From Discostella pseudostelligera (lineage: Eukaryota; Bacillariophyta; Thalassiosirophyceae; Thalassiosirales; Thalassiosiraceae): a stretch of 40,012 bases of DNA. The notes below the pieces were generated by a model. It was not told the DNA's origin, did no database searches, and saw only the letters and a program-made list of their open reading frames with translations. Position numbers and translations under genes: made by a program. The stretch lies in contig JALLBK010000075.1 in NCBI GenBank assembly GCA_036940085.1, positions 1 to 40,012 on the forward strand. The letters run 5' to 3'. Positions 11,103 through 20,913 of this stretch are shown here, piece by piece (within the stretch, counting starts at the first letter, position 1; each line of letters opens with the position of its first letter).

Positions 11103-12390
11103 ATGCATATCGCGTCCCTCCTCACATCATTAACTCTCGCCTCATCGCGCATATTTACAATTGGATTCCATCTCCACACTTATTCTGCACCTGCTGCTAA
11201 AAGTTGGGGTGCATTGAGTACTGGTACTGGTTATCGATCGTCGCTGTCGATTCCTCCGACCCGACACCAACGTCGTGCACATGATGTCATGAAGATGATG
11301 AAAGATTCTGATGCACAGACGGCAGTGATTCATCGCTATGAAAGTCCATTCTTCCCAATAAACGAAAATCAAGATCAGAATGATTCGTCAATGTCGTCGG
11401 CGCTCATTATACTGAATACTCCAATCCACAAATCTCCAAGCATCGGTAATAATGATGCACCAATACAATGCAAGCAAAATAGTGCACTATCAGGTGTAAT
11501 CGGTGCACTCTGGAAGAAATCCACCTATCGTGTATGTGCTGACGGTGGAGCGAATAGGTTGTATGAAGCAACTGTTTTACCAACAAATCAACGAGATGAC
11601 GACGACGACAATAACGGAGGTGGGGTTGACTCGGTTACAAGAAGTTATGAGGATTATCTTCCCGATTTGATTACTGGTGATCTCGACTCATTGTATCCAC
11701 ACGTGTATGAATATTACAAGTCGAAAGGAGTGGAGATAATACGTGTCGAGGATCAGGATTTTCATGATTTTGATGTAAGTAATTTACCATTTACCATACG
11801 CTCTGTTCAATTGTGTCTATGAAATGATGTTTCATTTAACACTATTTCTTTCCTTTTTGAACATTCAGAAATCATTGATGGCAATTGAAAAGTGGATAGG
11901 GCAGAAGAGAGTACGTAACAACGATGAAACCAATGCTGGAATCATAAACCAATCAAGAGTCTTCATATATGGTGGATTTGGTGGTAGATTTGATCAAGAA
12001 ATGGCTGTAATCAACGCACTCTGTGTTTGGGGAAAGAAGAAAACCTTTCGACAAACTACCCTGGCTGTGTATGACGAGCAAACGTGTGCATTTCTATTGT
12101 CGGCATTGCCCACGACAAATCATATTCGAATTAGATATCCAGGGAATGGCTTGGAGAAGACACCCCAACCTTGTGGAGTGGGCGAAGGGCCAACGTGTGG
12201 TCTCATCCCTATCTTAGGTCGATGTGAGAAGGTCTTCACAACCGGCCTTCAATGGAATTTGAATGGCGATGTACCCATTGAGTTCGGTGGACTTGTGAGC
12301 TCTTCTAATCGAGCGATTGATGATGTTGTAGTCATCGAAACTTCCACTCCGATGTTGTTCACAGCAGAGATGATCGTATCAGGTGTGTGA
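11103..12390 (+). CDS. TPK: Thiamine pyrophosphokinase
   Basis: This enzyme transfers pyrophosphate from ATP to thiamine, giving the cofactor thiamine diphosphate. The model is 397 residues: exon 1 11103-11774, intron 11775-11868 (94 nt, GTAAGT/TTCAG), exon 2 11869-12390. The motifs appear in family order: VCADGGANRLYEA, PDLITGDLDSL, EDQDFHDFDKSLMAIEKW (which spans the splice and confirms it), GGFGGRFDQEMAVINAL, and a C-terminal thiamine-binding part with GLIPILGRCEKVFTTGLQW and SSSNRAIDD. Before the catalytic part, about 100 residues include a hydrophobic leader (MHIASLLTSLTLASSRIFTIG). Plant and animal TPKs are mostly cytosolic, so a targeted form would be unusual. An acidic Asp/Asn insert lies at about residues 163-175. 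The last codons and the 3' UTR are duplicated in tandem just downstream. Confidence 0.92.
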
Positions 12391-12625
12391 TGCCGTCCGA
12401 ACGAACGAAGACATGAATTAAAGTCGGTATACCATCAAAACACCTCGATTGAATGGCGATGTACCCATCGTGAGCTCTTCTAATCGAGTGATTGATGATG
12501 TTGTCTTCATCGAAACTTCCTCCCCGATGTTGTTCACAGCAGAGATGATCGTATCAGGTGTGTGATGCCGTCCGATCGAACGAAGACATGAATTAAAGTC
12601 GGTGTACCATCAAAACACCTCGATT
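12261..12625 (+). repeat. Tandem duplication of the TPK 3' end
   Basis: Copy 1 (12261-12450, 190 nt) holds the last codons of TPK, its stop and the following UTR. Copy 2 (12451-12625, 175 nt) repeats it directly. The main difference is a 15-nt deletion, a multiple of three. A handful of substitutions are scattered through the rest. Read in its own frame, copy 2 still encodes a TPK-like C-terminus and stops at the same TGA (12563-12565). It lies beyond the real stop and has no start, so it is a duplicated tail and not a gene. Confidence 0.9.
12451..12565 (+). pseudogene. Extra copy of TPK C-terminal coding tail
   Basis: This is the coding-like part of the second repeat copy. It has an open frame matching the final residues of TPK (GDVPI, SSSNR, IDDVV, then MLFTAEMIVSGV and stop), lacking five codons. 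No promoter, start or splice acceptor of its own is evident. It could only be translated through an alternative 3' exon. I treat it as a gene fragment. Confidence 0.6.
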
Positions 12626-12671
12626 AAATCTTCCCTACTACTTATCTTACTATTCGGAGACCAAATAGATA

Positions 12672-13385
12672 TCAAACGTCATACTTATTCGATTCTTCTC
12701 CATCCCACTTGGACATAGATCCGTAATTTGAGCCTTCGACACTCAAGAAATCTCGCTCGTACTCCTCCACTCCGTAATGATCTAAACGACAATCTACGCT
12801 TTTAACAAACCAATTTACTTCGTATGTTGGTTGTCTCCTCTTTGTGCAACGCCGAAGGTGATACAAAAAGAATACGATGAACCAAACAGATTTTGGAAAC
12901 AGTGGGCGGTGTGGCGAAATTGAATCAGTTGTTAATCCACCCATCGAAGAAGTATTATCGGATGTTGTGGGTTTTGACGAGGATTTTGATGGCTCGGACA
13001 CATGATATGATTGCGTCTTTATTTCGTCCTTGTCACTTGATACATCTCTGAGTTTCTAATTATAATGAAGCCGCGGCAGTTAGTTGGTGAATCGTCGGAT
13101 TTGATGGAACGGGATTGTAAAAAAGCTATTCACAGAATCGCTTACCCTGTTGATTTTCGAAGATTGCGACGAATGGATACTTTGGATATCATCTGCTTTT
13201 GATTGGCTGTCGATCGGGTCATGAGATGAGTGCGACGGTCCATAATCGATGAGGCTATCGATCGCGTCATCCGCACGTTTTGAGACTGCACCTCTTGCGT
13301 TTGGCAAGAAGGATAAGATCGTGCAAAACAGTATGAGAACGATGACAATCCTTGCGGCCGAATTTCGTTGTCGTCGAATGTGCAT
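12672..13385 (-). CDS. Small orphan protein with signal peptide and membrane helix
   Basis: I do not recognise this protein. The model is 207 residues: exon 1 13385-13146, intron 13145-13056 (90 nt, GTAAGC/ATTAG), exon 2 13055-12672. The two open frames join in phase. Residues about 12-33 form a strong signal peptide (IVIVLILFCTILSFLP, cleaved near NARGA). A Ser/Asp-rich hydrophilic segment follows. A second hydrophobic run (VWFIVFFLYHL, about 138-148) is followed by the basic RRCTKRR. Together these suggest a type I membrane protein with a short acidic tail. It lies between the TPK and lipase genes, both of which have duplicated 3' ends. The function is unknown. Confidence 0.5.
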
Positions 13386-13792
13386 TTGAGTAGGTTATGA
13401 AACTAAGAAGTTGAAATTTGCGGGGTGGTATTGTGTGGTCCAACAAGTGACAATTGATGGCGAAAATCGAAGATTGTGGCAGCGTGACTCTTCGTACTTA
13501 CGAGAAAAAAATCCGCCAAAACGTCCTCGATATCGATGTGCCGATGAGATTGGACGATGGTCGGCAACAAATACAAATCCAAATACGAACACTCCTAGTA
13601 CAATCATGATATCCTCAGTAACCCAAGCAATTCATCGAAGCTGCTCTCATTAAAATAGCAATCCTACTTCTTATGTTTACATCATCGCCGTTACCGACGC
13701 TACAATTCATCATCCGCGTCGACAGTGTGTTCCTGACACCATCCAAAGTTGTCGCTCGATATGTTCATATATGACTTGCCGAAATCAATTCA
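13386..13792. other. Spacer between orphan membrane protein and lipase 3' end
   Basis: This stretch contains the extra copy of the lipase gene's 3' end (about 13703-13760) and the upstream region of the orphan gene. On the minus strand a 97-nt open stretch (13607-13511) starts with ATG, encodes a signal-like sequence and ends at a perfect GTAAGT donor. No acceptor that keeps the frame was found, so it may be a 5' UTR exon or chance. Confidence 0.35.
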
Positions 13793-13851
13793 TCATCCGC
13801 GTATGCTGTTCATCGACAGTGCGTCTCTGACACCATGCAAAGTTGTCGCTT
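13703..13851 (-). repeat. Imperfect tandem duplication of the lipase 3' end
   Basis: The segment 13786-13851, which holds the last codons and stop of the lipase gene, is repeated at 13703-13760 with a period of about 83 bp. The copies share CAATTCATCATCCGCGT, then CGACAGTG, then a longer block ending in AAAGTTGTCGCT. The outer copy has lost 11 nt and carries several substitutions. A duplication at the same kind of place is seen in the neighbouring TPK gene. Confidence 0.8.
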
Positions 13852-16108
13852 CTGCATATTGTTCCTTGTCATTGAGTTTGTCCACATACCGTTCCACCTG
13901 GTCAACTACTTCGTCGTACACCGTTCCCCATGATCCACCACTCTCTTCCCAGCACATCTGTTTTGCATGAGCTGAATCTAATGTTATTCTTTTGTGAGGG
14001 ACGAAATCGGGCGGAAAGGCCTTGTCAAAATCGATTCGTCCATCCCCCGGGACGCTCCTGCCATTCACATAGTCGTACTCCCAAGGATTCGTCTGCTGCC
14101 TTCCCTTTCTTGTTGTTGCTAAACTCAGCGATGTTGACTGCCTCTTTCGACGCAATATTTGGTTAACAGTGGGGACAGCATCTGACGCGCAAGCCACCAG
14201 TGGTGGGAAAGGCTGATCGTTGAAATTTCCTCGGCTGACATCATCTTCTCCTAATACTGTTTGTCTCCATTTCTTTGCGGCTACCATTTGTATTCGCATA
14301 TGTTCTTTGTACGCTCGCCGCTGTTCATCTGTCATAAGATCATCAAATTCAGGTCCAAATATACCCAAGTCCAATCTCTCCCATTCGTCAGGGTCGTAGA
14401 ACTCAAACCAAGCGTTGTCCCCTACCGCCAGCATCAGTCAATACGAGGATAAGAATGTAGATCCTATGCCATGTACAATCGCAGATTATCCGACACTAGT
14501 TCACTCACCTTCCACCTTAGGCTGGAATTTTGATTTCTTTCCAATCCCGGATTTGTCAGCATCAAATTTTACAGCATGTCCTTGTTCGCACCTCGCTGTG
14601 ACGTCAACGAACCGATCCTCCAATCTATCCTTACTGATGGGGAAGAAAGCCCAGTGACTTGACATCGAGAACTGCTTGTCAGGTGTGAATTGACGACATA
14701 AACCTAATTCCGTATAGTAACCCTTGTGCAAATCCTGTAAATACTGAATTCCCGTCTCAAAGGGCACTCCGACAACTACAGCCCCAGGAGCATATTTTTC
14801 AGGATGTTCCCGCATCGCAGCAAAGGTCATCAGACCGCCCAAGGAATGTGCAATTATCTGAACTGGTTGATTTGGAAACGACTCTTCACAGAATTCATGC
14901 AATGAAGTGCACAGTTCCGGAAGTGGCCGACGCCAATCGTAGGAGAATACCGCCGTGGGACGACAATGCTTCAGTGAGTGGCGAGATTGTTGTTGTGTAG
15001 CTGTGAAGTTGGACTTGTTCGAAAATGCCCAATTGGATGTTCGTTCTACAAATGATCCAACACGGTCAAATATTCCTCTGCTATTTTCAATATCTGCTTC
15101 GTCGTCATCTTGAACCCGATACGACTCGGTAGACTCAATCATTTCATCATGTCGTCGTGAATGATATTCTCGATCTAACTCTCGCAACATTCGAGTCTAA
15201 AACGGAGAGAGATGCGCAACACAATGGATGCAGTAGAGCTGTGAGTGAAACATTCATGCAAGAGATGCATCACGTCAACGATGTGTATCTCTCACTGCAT
15301 GACCATAAAATGGCAAGAAATTCAATTCCACACTACTATTTGTCATTCCGTCGCCTCTAATACTAGCACCGCTCCCAATATTCAATTCAATGATATGATC
15401 AACAATTCCATCCGGCACGAGTCCTCCTTGATGTTGTCGTGGATAATGTGCAGCGTAGGCATTACCATCTTCTCCATCAAAATATGCTGGTGGATCATAA
15501 TCATAGGTCAATGGCAGGCTTAAATATCTGGATGGATCATCATCCGGACGAGGGGGAAAGTTTAGTAGATTGCCCAATGTCAGCCAAGCGCGTTTCTTCT
15601 TCTTCGACTTGGATGTCGATTGATTGTCGTCGTAATCACTACTTATTAAATCTGTATCGTCATCATCGAATGCAAGATGCGACCCTTTCATACCCGGAAC
15701 AAATACCAGAGGTACATCTATAATTTGTCGGTTGTCTTTTGGGTTGGGTTGATCATGATCGAAATCTGGTGCATAATCTGTACGAGATTGTGCTCCCGCA
15801 GAAGAGGCTAACCTGCAAACCCCTACTTGTCCTTGGCCTCGCTGCCGTTTGGCGGCAAATATCTGCAGAGCACCACTACCACTACCACCACGTGTCGATG
15901 TCACGAAGCAGCAAGACGAAGTGCGCACCTTTATCATCATCGACATTCTCTTAATTGGTGGCGGTGGCGGCGTCAACAAAGCTGCCACTGCTGCGCCTCC
16001 TCTCGCCGCGAGAATTGGTGTTGGTGACATCATGAAATGTCCGACAATAACTAGCAGGAGAATGACGATTCTGCGGCCTCGATCAAAGTGAATATGGAGG
16101 GTCATCAA
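13793..16108 (-). CDS. LCAT/PDAT-like alpha/beta-hydrolase (lipase or acyltransferase)
   Basis: This is a serine hydrolase of the lecithin:cholesterol acyltransferase group. Members hydrolyse or transfer acyl chains of phospholipids. The model is 709 residues in three exons: 16108-15296, 15196-14509 and 14421-13793 (introns of 99 and 87 nt; GTGAGA and GTGAGT donors). The features seen are a signal peptide (RIVILLLVIVGHF, then PILAA), VFVPGMKGSHL (oxyanion-loop region, about 135), YDWRRPL (357-363), and the nucleophile elbow AHSLGG with Ser at about 389. FVPHKRITLDSAHAKQM near the end probably holds the catalytic His. It probably acts in the ER, the secretory pathway or the plastid envelope. 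The linker before the DWR motif is long and low in complexity. The substrate is unknown. The gene is divergent from the pseudouridine synthase gene. Confidence 0.78.
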
Positions 16109-16448
16109 TCAGAAGTGGTGGCAACGATATTATGGTGATAGGCGGCACCGGCACCGGCGGCGGCCATGGTCATGGTTGAAGAATGGTTCACAATTATTGC
16201 ATGCATAGTGGCGGGAAAAGTCTGGCGAAACGGCAGGAAGCAATTCGGCGAAAAAATCTCGATGGCGGGAAGAAATTGGCGATATAATTGTGGCGGGAAC
16301 GCCCATCATCGCATACAGCACGTGCTCGCAGCCAACATACACCAACACCAAGCGCAAAGCGTACAACCACACACCAATACAGCCAAACTCAAACGACGAG
16401 ATCAATAATGAATAATGATGTACACCCAACATTATCGAAATCTAATCC
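16109..16448. promoter_or_regulatory. Divergent promoter with three GGCGGGAA sites
   Basis: This is a 340-bp spacer between the lipase and the pseudouridine synthase. GGCGGGAA occurs three times on the plus strand, at 16210-16217, 16264-16271 and 16292-16299. Related TGGCGAAA/TTGGCGA words lie between them. This resembles the E2F/DP core (GCGGGAA). A CACGTG palindrome lies at about 16320. No gene is seen. Confidence 0.5.
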
Positions 16449-17645
16449 ATGTTCGTAATTGATATCATGACTCTCCTCTATTGCTCCACTGTCGTCAATG
16501 GGGTGCGTTTTGCGGCATTCGCTACCCCGCCATTGCGGGCTGCAATGTCTTTCACTTTCACCGAGGCGTACTCTTCGACACTACACCGACCGCATTCGCT
16601 TGCTTCCATTCACAACAACATTTACAAACTCAATAACCATTACGTTTCCACACTCCGACGCGCCAGTGTGATCGATGGCGATGATGCGCCAACCTCGGAC
16701 GATGGTCATGAATCAATCACAGCAGCAACATCTACCAAGCAAAAGTCACGAAAACAACGAAAAAAGATCGTCGACGACATGAACCTCCAACGAATCGACA
16801 AAGTCCTCGCCCACCGAGGGGTTGGTTCCCGATCACAGACATTTGAACTGGCCAAGGCCAAACGTATCACATGGGCCACTAATATTCATGCCCCACATTC
16901 GGAACGGATCCGTATACGTGGACCAAAGGAGAAGGTACCCTTTGAAGCGGCGCTATTCATTGATGGAAATTTATTGCCCGGACCACCACCGCTATTGTTG
17001 GTGTATCACAAACCAAAATACGTCTTGTCGGTGATGGAAGATGATAAGAAGTATTTGGATCAAGCGCGGAAACATCTTGGGAATGTATTAGAAGAACGAT
17101 ACAAGAAAGCGGGTATGCATCCAGTTGGTCGGTTGGATTACGATACTACCGGATTGTTATTATTCTCATTGGATGGCAAGTTGACGCAACAATTATTACA
17201 TCCACGACGAGGCGTCGAGAAGGAATACGTAGCTACTGTCCAGGGTCAAGCTGATGAAGTGACCTTGAAACAGAAATTGTTGGATGGTGTCGAAACGACA
17301 GAGGGAGTTCATACAGCGAAATTAATTGGTGTTGGTGTCTCCCCCTACGGTGGGCCCGCTGAGGAGGTTGCTAAGCAATCAATCATTGAACTCGATGAAG
17401 ATATCGACGACGGAGATGATGAAAAGTTTCCCAAAGATTATTCGGGCCCATATTCCGATGTGAGGCTTGTTGTCAGCGAGGGCAAATACCGCATGGTTAG
17501 GAGGATGTTGGCCAATTGCGGCTTTCCCGTTGTCGAGTTACGACGATTACGGCATGGACAAGTTGAATTGGGAGACTTAAAGGTTGGTGAATTCCGGCAA
17601 GCGACGGAGGAAGAAATCCAATGGGCAAAGTCGTTGATAGACTGA
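16449..17645 (+). CDS. RsuA/RluB-family pseudouridine synthase, probably plastid
   Basis: This enzyme isomerises a uridine in rRNA (or tRNA) to pseudouridine. It is a single exon of 398 residues. The N-terminal S4 RNA-binding domain starts near 115 (RIDKVLAHRGVGSRSQ). The catalytic domain has VYHKPKYVLSV, then GRLDYDTTGLLLFS (catalytic Asp in RLDYDT), then KEYVATVQG, and ends with KYRMVRRMLANCGFPVVELRR. This order and the RLDxDTTGLLL spelling mark the RsuA/RluB/E/F group, which is bacterial in origin. The leader is a short signal peptide with a VRFAAFATPP junction, close to the ASAFAP plastid motif, so plastid rRNA is the likely target. An ATG at 16467 would trim only six residues. A DEDIDDGDDE acidic insert lies in the second half. 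Confidence 0.88.
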   Translation: MFVIDIMTLLYCSTVVNGVRFAAFATPPLRAAMSFTFTEAYSSTLHRPHSLASIHNNIYKLNNHYVSTLRRASVIDGDDAPTSDDGHESITAATSTKQKSRKQRKKIVDDMNLQRIDKVLAHRGVGSRSQTFELAKAKRITWATNIHAPHSERIRIRGPKEKVPFEAALFIDGNLLPGPPPLLLVYHKPKYVLSVMEDDKKYLDQARKHLGNVLEERYKKAGMHPVGRLDYDTTGLLLFSLDGKLTQQLLHPRRGVEKEYVATVQGQADEVTLKQKLLDGVETTEGVHTAKLIGVGVSPYGGPAEEVAKQSIIELDEDIDDGDDEKFPKDYSGPYSDVRLVVSEGKYRMVRRMLANCGFPVVELRRLRHGQVELGDLKVGEFRQATEEEIQWAKSLID

Positions 17646-17863
17646 TTAAGTTTAGCCGTAGAGACAGCGTTCCCATCCAGTGGCGCATGCACATCCGTCG
17701 ATGCAATGAGTCTTCGAGGTTCGCGGCGGCCAAACATGGGTAGATAGAGTGATGTAACAAAGTTTAGGATTATCTGCATGATTGATAGGTAGGGCCGTCA
17801 CATTTGACATAGCAATAGATACATAGTGAACACGTCCATCCCCGACACACTCGAGTACTTGTT

Positions 17864-17897
17864 CGACCTAAGTGAGTTATCGACCTAAGCGAGATAC
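17864..17897. repeat. 17-bp tandem repeat over the CUL1 stop codon
   Basis: Two adjacent 17-bp units, CGACCTAAGTGAGTTAT (17864-17880) and CGACCTAAGCGAGATAC (17881-17897), differ at four positions. On the minus strand the second unit contains the 12-nt last exon of CUL1, including its stop. The duplication therefore covers the end of the coding region. Confidence 0.75.
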
Positions 17898-20451
17898 TAA
17901 AGGAAGGAAACACACACCAGTAATCGATCAGAATTAAGTACAACAAATTCGACGAAAAATATCATTGAAGAAAACTCACATTGTATTGCTGACTATTTTC
18001 GGAAGAACGTTCGAGATATTCCCTATCAATCAAGTCCTCGATACGCTTCTTGATAATCCTCGGCTGCGGCTTGAAAAAAGCAAGCTGGGATAACACCTCG
18101 GCAACGAGCTGTTGGTGTGCAAGAGTCTTCCTCGCCTTCATAATACGGACAATTGCAGCCTCAATCGCAACTGATCGATCCTCCTCGACACGAAGTTTGT
18201 TGTGGGATGACTCCACGGTGGCCACGGGGATGCGGATCTTCCTCATGTTGCACGAGAACTTGACGTTGGCGCAAAATGTGTCGGTGGAATTGATTTTGTT
18301 CCCAGCGGGTGATTTCGTGACAATCTTCTGCTTGCCGCAGGAAAGAGAGTGCATGATGGGTTTGAGGGTTACATCTTCAAGGTTCAGCTTTTCTTTCAGT
18401 TCCGTGAATAAATATGTCTTTCCATCGTTGAACACATCCAATACCACCGCCTGCAACGTAGTCACCTGGAGATCATATGACTTCTTTCCATAAATGGCAC
18501 GAACATTGGCAGTTCCTAACGAATGCACCCACTTTAGTCGACGCTTTGTATGCTTGGCATCGTGCCAAACCTCAAACAACTCCATGCACTTCGACATTTG
18601 GGGTGGAATGGCAACCTCGGGTGCAGGGTACGATGGCCAGTTCCCAATGGTAAGGACTTGTACACCAAACGAGAGCTTGGTATCCTGCGCCTCCATCCTT
18701 TGATCAAACTCATTCTTCTGCTCTGCCCCGATCGCTAAATCATTCAGCATCCCCTCCATCTTCGACGTGAACTGCGTTCCGCATTGGACCTTGAGCTTGG
18801 CAATCATGGCCTTCTCGGCATCGTCACTCGCAGAGCGTTGGTTCAATAGACGCTTCGCCAACTGATTCCTGTAAATTTCCGCAAACAAGTCCTTATCCGT
18901 AAGAAACGAGAAGAGCTGCACAATCTTATCCAAGCTCTGTTCCACCTCCGTCTCACTGAGCTTTTCTCCCCCGGACTTGAGAATACGATCGCAGAAGGTG
19001 GACATGAGCTCGGCGTTGGTAAATTGACCGACCTCGGCGTTGACAATTTCCTCAAAGGAATTTTTGAGCGCCTTTTGGAAGAGATGATGGGAATTGAATG
19101 TCTCGCGAATGACTCCCAAGTACTTCTCGTGTAGGTCGATGAGGCTTTTGACGAATTCAGGATCGTCATTCTTCTCCTTCTCCCCACTCTCAAGGCGTGC
19201 CTGTCGCTTCTCAATACAAGCTTCCCCCTGAGATGTGATGAACTTCTCAACAATGAGGGCCATGGGAACCAAACCATTCTCAAGGCGCGAGAATATCTGA
19301 AACATCCGTCGCAAATCCTCCGTCTTATCGTTGGCCAACAATACGCTACACCCACTGCCTTCCTTCTCGAGCAAATTCATTTGCACCTTCTGCAAAATCT
19401 CATCCTCCACAACCGCACGGATTCGTGGCTCCGAGGCTGGATTCAAATATTCCGCAACGCGCGCTTTCTCCTCCCCGAGTGCCTTCTCCGCCTTGATGAG
19501 ATAATCGGGTGTGGAATCCTTCGCGATCCACTCCTCCCGCTTGCGTCCGTAGTAGGCTCGTGTGGCCTCAAGGAGAGGTGTTTCGAGGTCGGAGGTGTAG
19601 GCCTCGAGAGATCCCATACCCATGCTCTCGTACAGTTCCACGATGCACTTGACCAACGTCTTGTCAATAATTTCCCCATCGCGCTCTTCGTCAATGAGCG
19701 AAATAATGGCACTGGTGGTATTCTCCTTACAATTTTGATAAATTTCCGTCTTGAATAATTGCAGACCCGCCTGTTCAAGTGTAGGCAAACTGTGATGTTT
19801 CACGTAGTATCTGTCAAGATAGGTGAAGAATTTCTTGAGCCACTTGTTCATAATCTGATGATTACTCCAACGGTGCTTGACTTCGTTGAGTAGAATGGTC
19901 CCACCCTGACCCGTCTTGTCCTGGAGGGCGGGGAGGACGGTATTCCGAAGGTAGGTTTCGATAGTTTCGCCATGGCGAATGTAGAGATCGCGAGACCAGT
20001 TGTAGGGTGAGCGTTGAGTGCACATGTCGTAGCATGCTCTGTGCCAATGACAATTATTGTTGGACGGAGAATAAGGGAAGGGGAGGGGGGTGTCGAATCG
20101 AGAATGATTAATGACATCGCATTGACAGAATAGCTACAGAAGTAGAGATAGAGACGCATGTAAAAACTCACGTGTAGATCCTAATATACTGCTTGGGCTC
20201 GAATGAAGTACCAAACCCATCGTCTAGCGTTCGTTCCAAGACGTCGATGGCCTGCAAATTTGGAAGAGAAGGAGATGGGGGGCGGCGGTATTAGTTTCTT
20301 CGGCGGCGTCGAGAAATAATTGAAATTAAATTACCCCTGCCATGAATTCAGCTCCAATGCAGTAAAACAAACAAGGCTATCTTACCCCCTTTTTCAACAC
20401 ATTGTTCCACCCGTCCTCCAACTGGATGATGTTACTGTTTTGGTTCGCCAT
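17885..20451 (-). CDS. CUL1: Cullin-1, scaffold of SCF ubiquitin ligases
   Basis: CUL1 holds SKP1/F-box proteins at its N-terminus and RBX1 at its C-terminus. The model is 738 residues, the same length as plant CUL1, in four exons: 20451-20386, 20251-20172, 20038-17980 and 17896-17885. Exon junctions rebuild NNVLKKG/AIDVLE and IYT/ACYDMCTQ, the latter matching the conserved YNMCTQ of CUL1. KRWSNH-like and FTYLDRYYV motifs follow. The cullin homology domain is complete. The neddylation motif is VRIMKARKTL, with the acceptor Lys at about 683, and the C-terminal winged helix ends in DLIDREYLER. The last exon is only 12 nt (TATCTCGCTTAG) and supplies the canonical Tyr-Leu-Ala end. Without it the frame would read through the GTGAGT donor into VSFLQ. 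The introns are 134, 133 and 83 nt. The gene is divergent from the AAA gene. Confidence 0.93.
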
Positions 20452-20913
20452 GGTTGGTATGTGTTGCTTTGACGTTGAAGAGCCGGTTGAACAATGAAAT
20501 CATCCGCTGCGGCGGCGATGCTGCTGCTGCTTGCCTCTTGCTCTGCGATGATCGCGACTCTTTTCCCGCCTTTTTCTCAAGTTCCCGCCATATCTTCGAC
20601 CTGCGTGGGGCCAAGATCTTTCGAACGATGACGCGAGAGATGACGAGAGACGAGAGACCGCGAGACGAAGGTGGGCGGCGGCGGGCGGCGGCAGTAGCAG
20701 TAGCAGTAGCAGTAGCAGTACGATATCTAGTAGTAGCCGTAGCAGTCGGCCTCAGTCGGCAATGGAATACCACCGACCAGCAGTAGCAGTAGTAGGCCAT
20801 GAATCTTCTCATCTGCAGAATACCGACATGCCCCAGGCAATCGATACAAACAGAATGAGTCATGAGGCTGTATAAATTCGATGCTCTGGCTCTGACTTTC
20901 ATTCGCTGCTAGA
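20452..20913. promoter_or_regulatory. Divergent promoter of CUL1 and the AAA gene, with microsatellite
   Basis: This 462-bp spacer has paired TTCCCGCC sites at 20563-20570 and 20582-20589, which are GGCGGGAA on the CUL1 strand and E2F-like. A CAGTAG hexamer array runs from about 20692 to 20720, with degenerate copies on to 20795. GAGAGACGAGAGACCG purine-rich sequence lies between them. GC-rich GGCGG words lie at about 20671-20692. No gene is seen. Confidence 0.45.

Noticed and set aside
13395..13607. Minus-strand frame with a signal-like start (MIVLGVFVFGFVFVADH)
   Set aside because: It ends at a good GTAAGT donor, but splicing to the nearest acceptor gives an immediate stop. It may be a 5' exon, but this cannot be supported.
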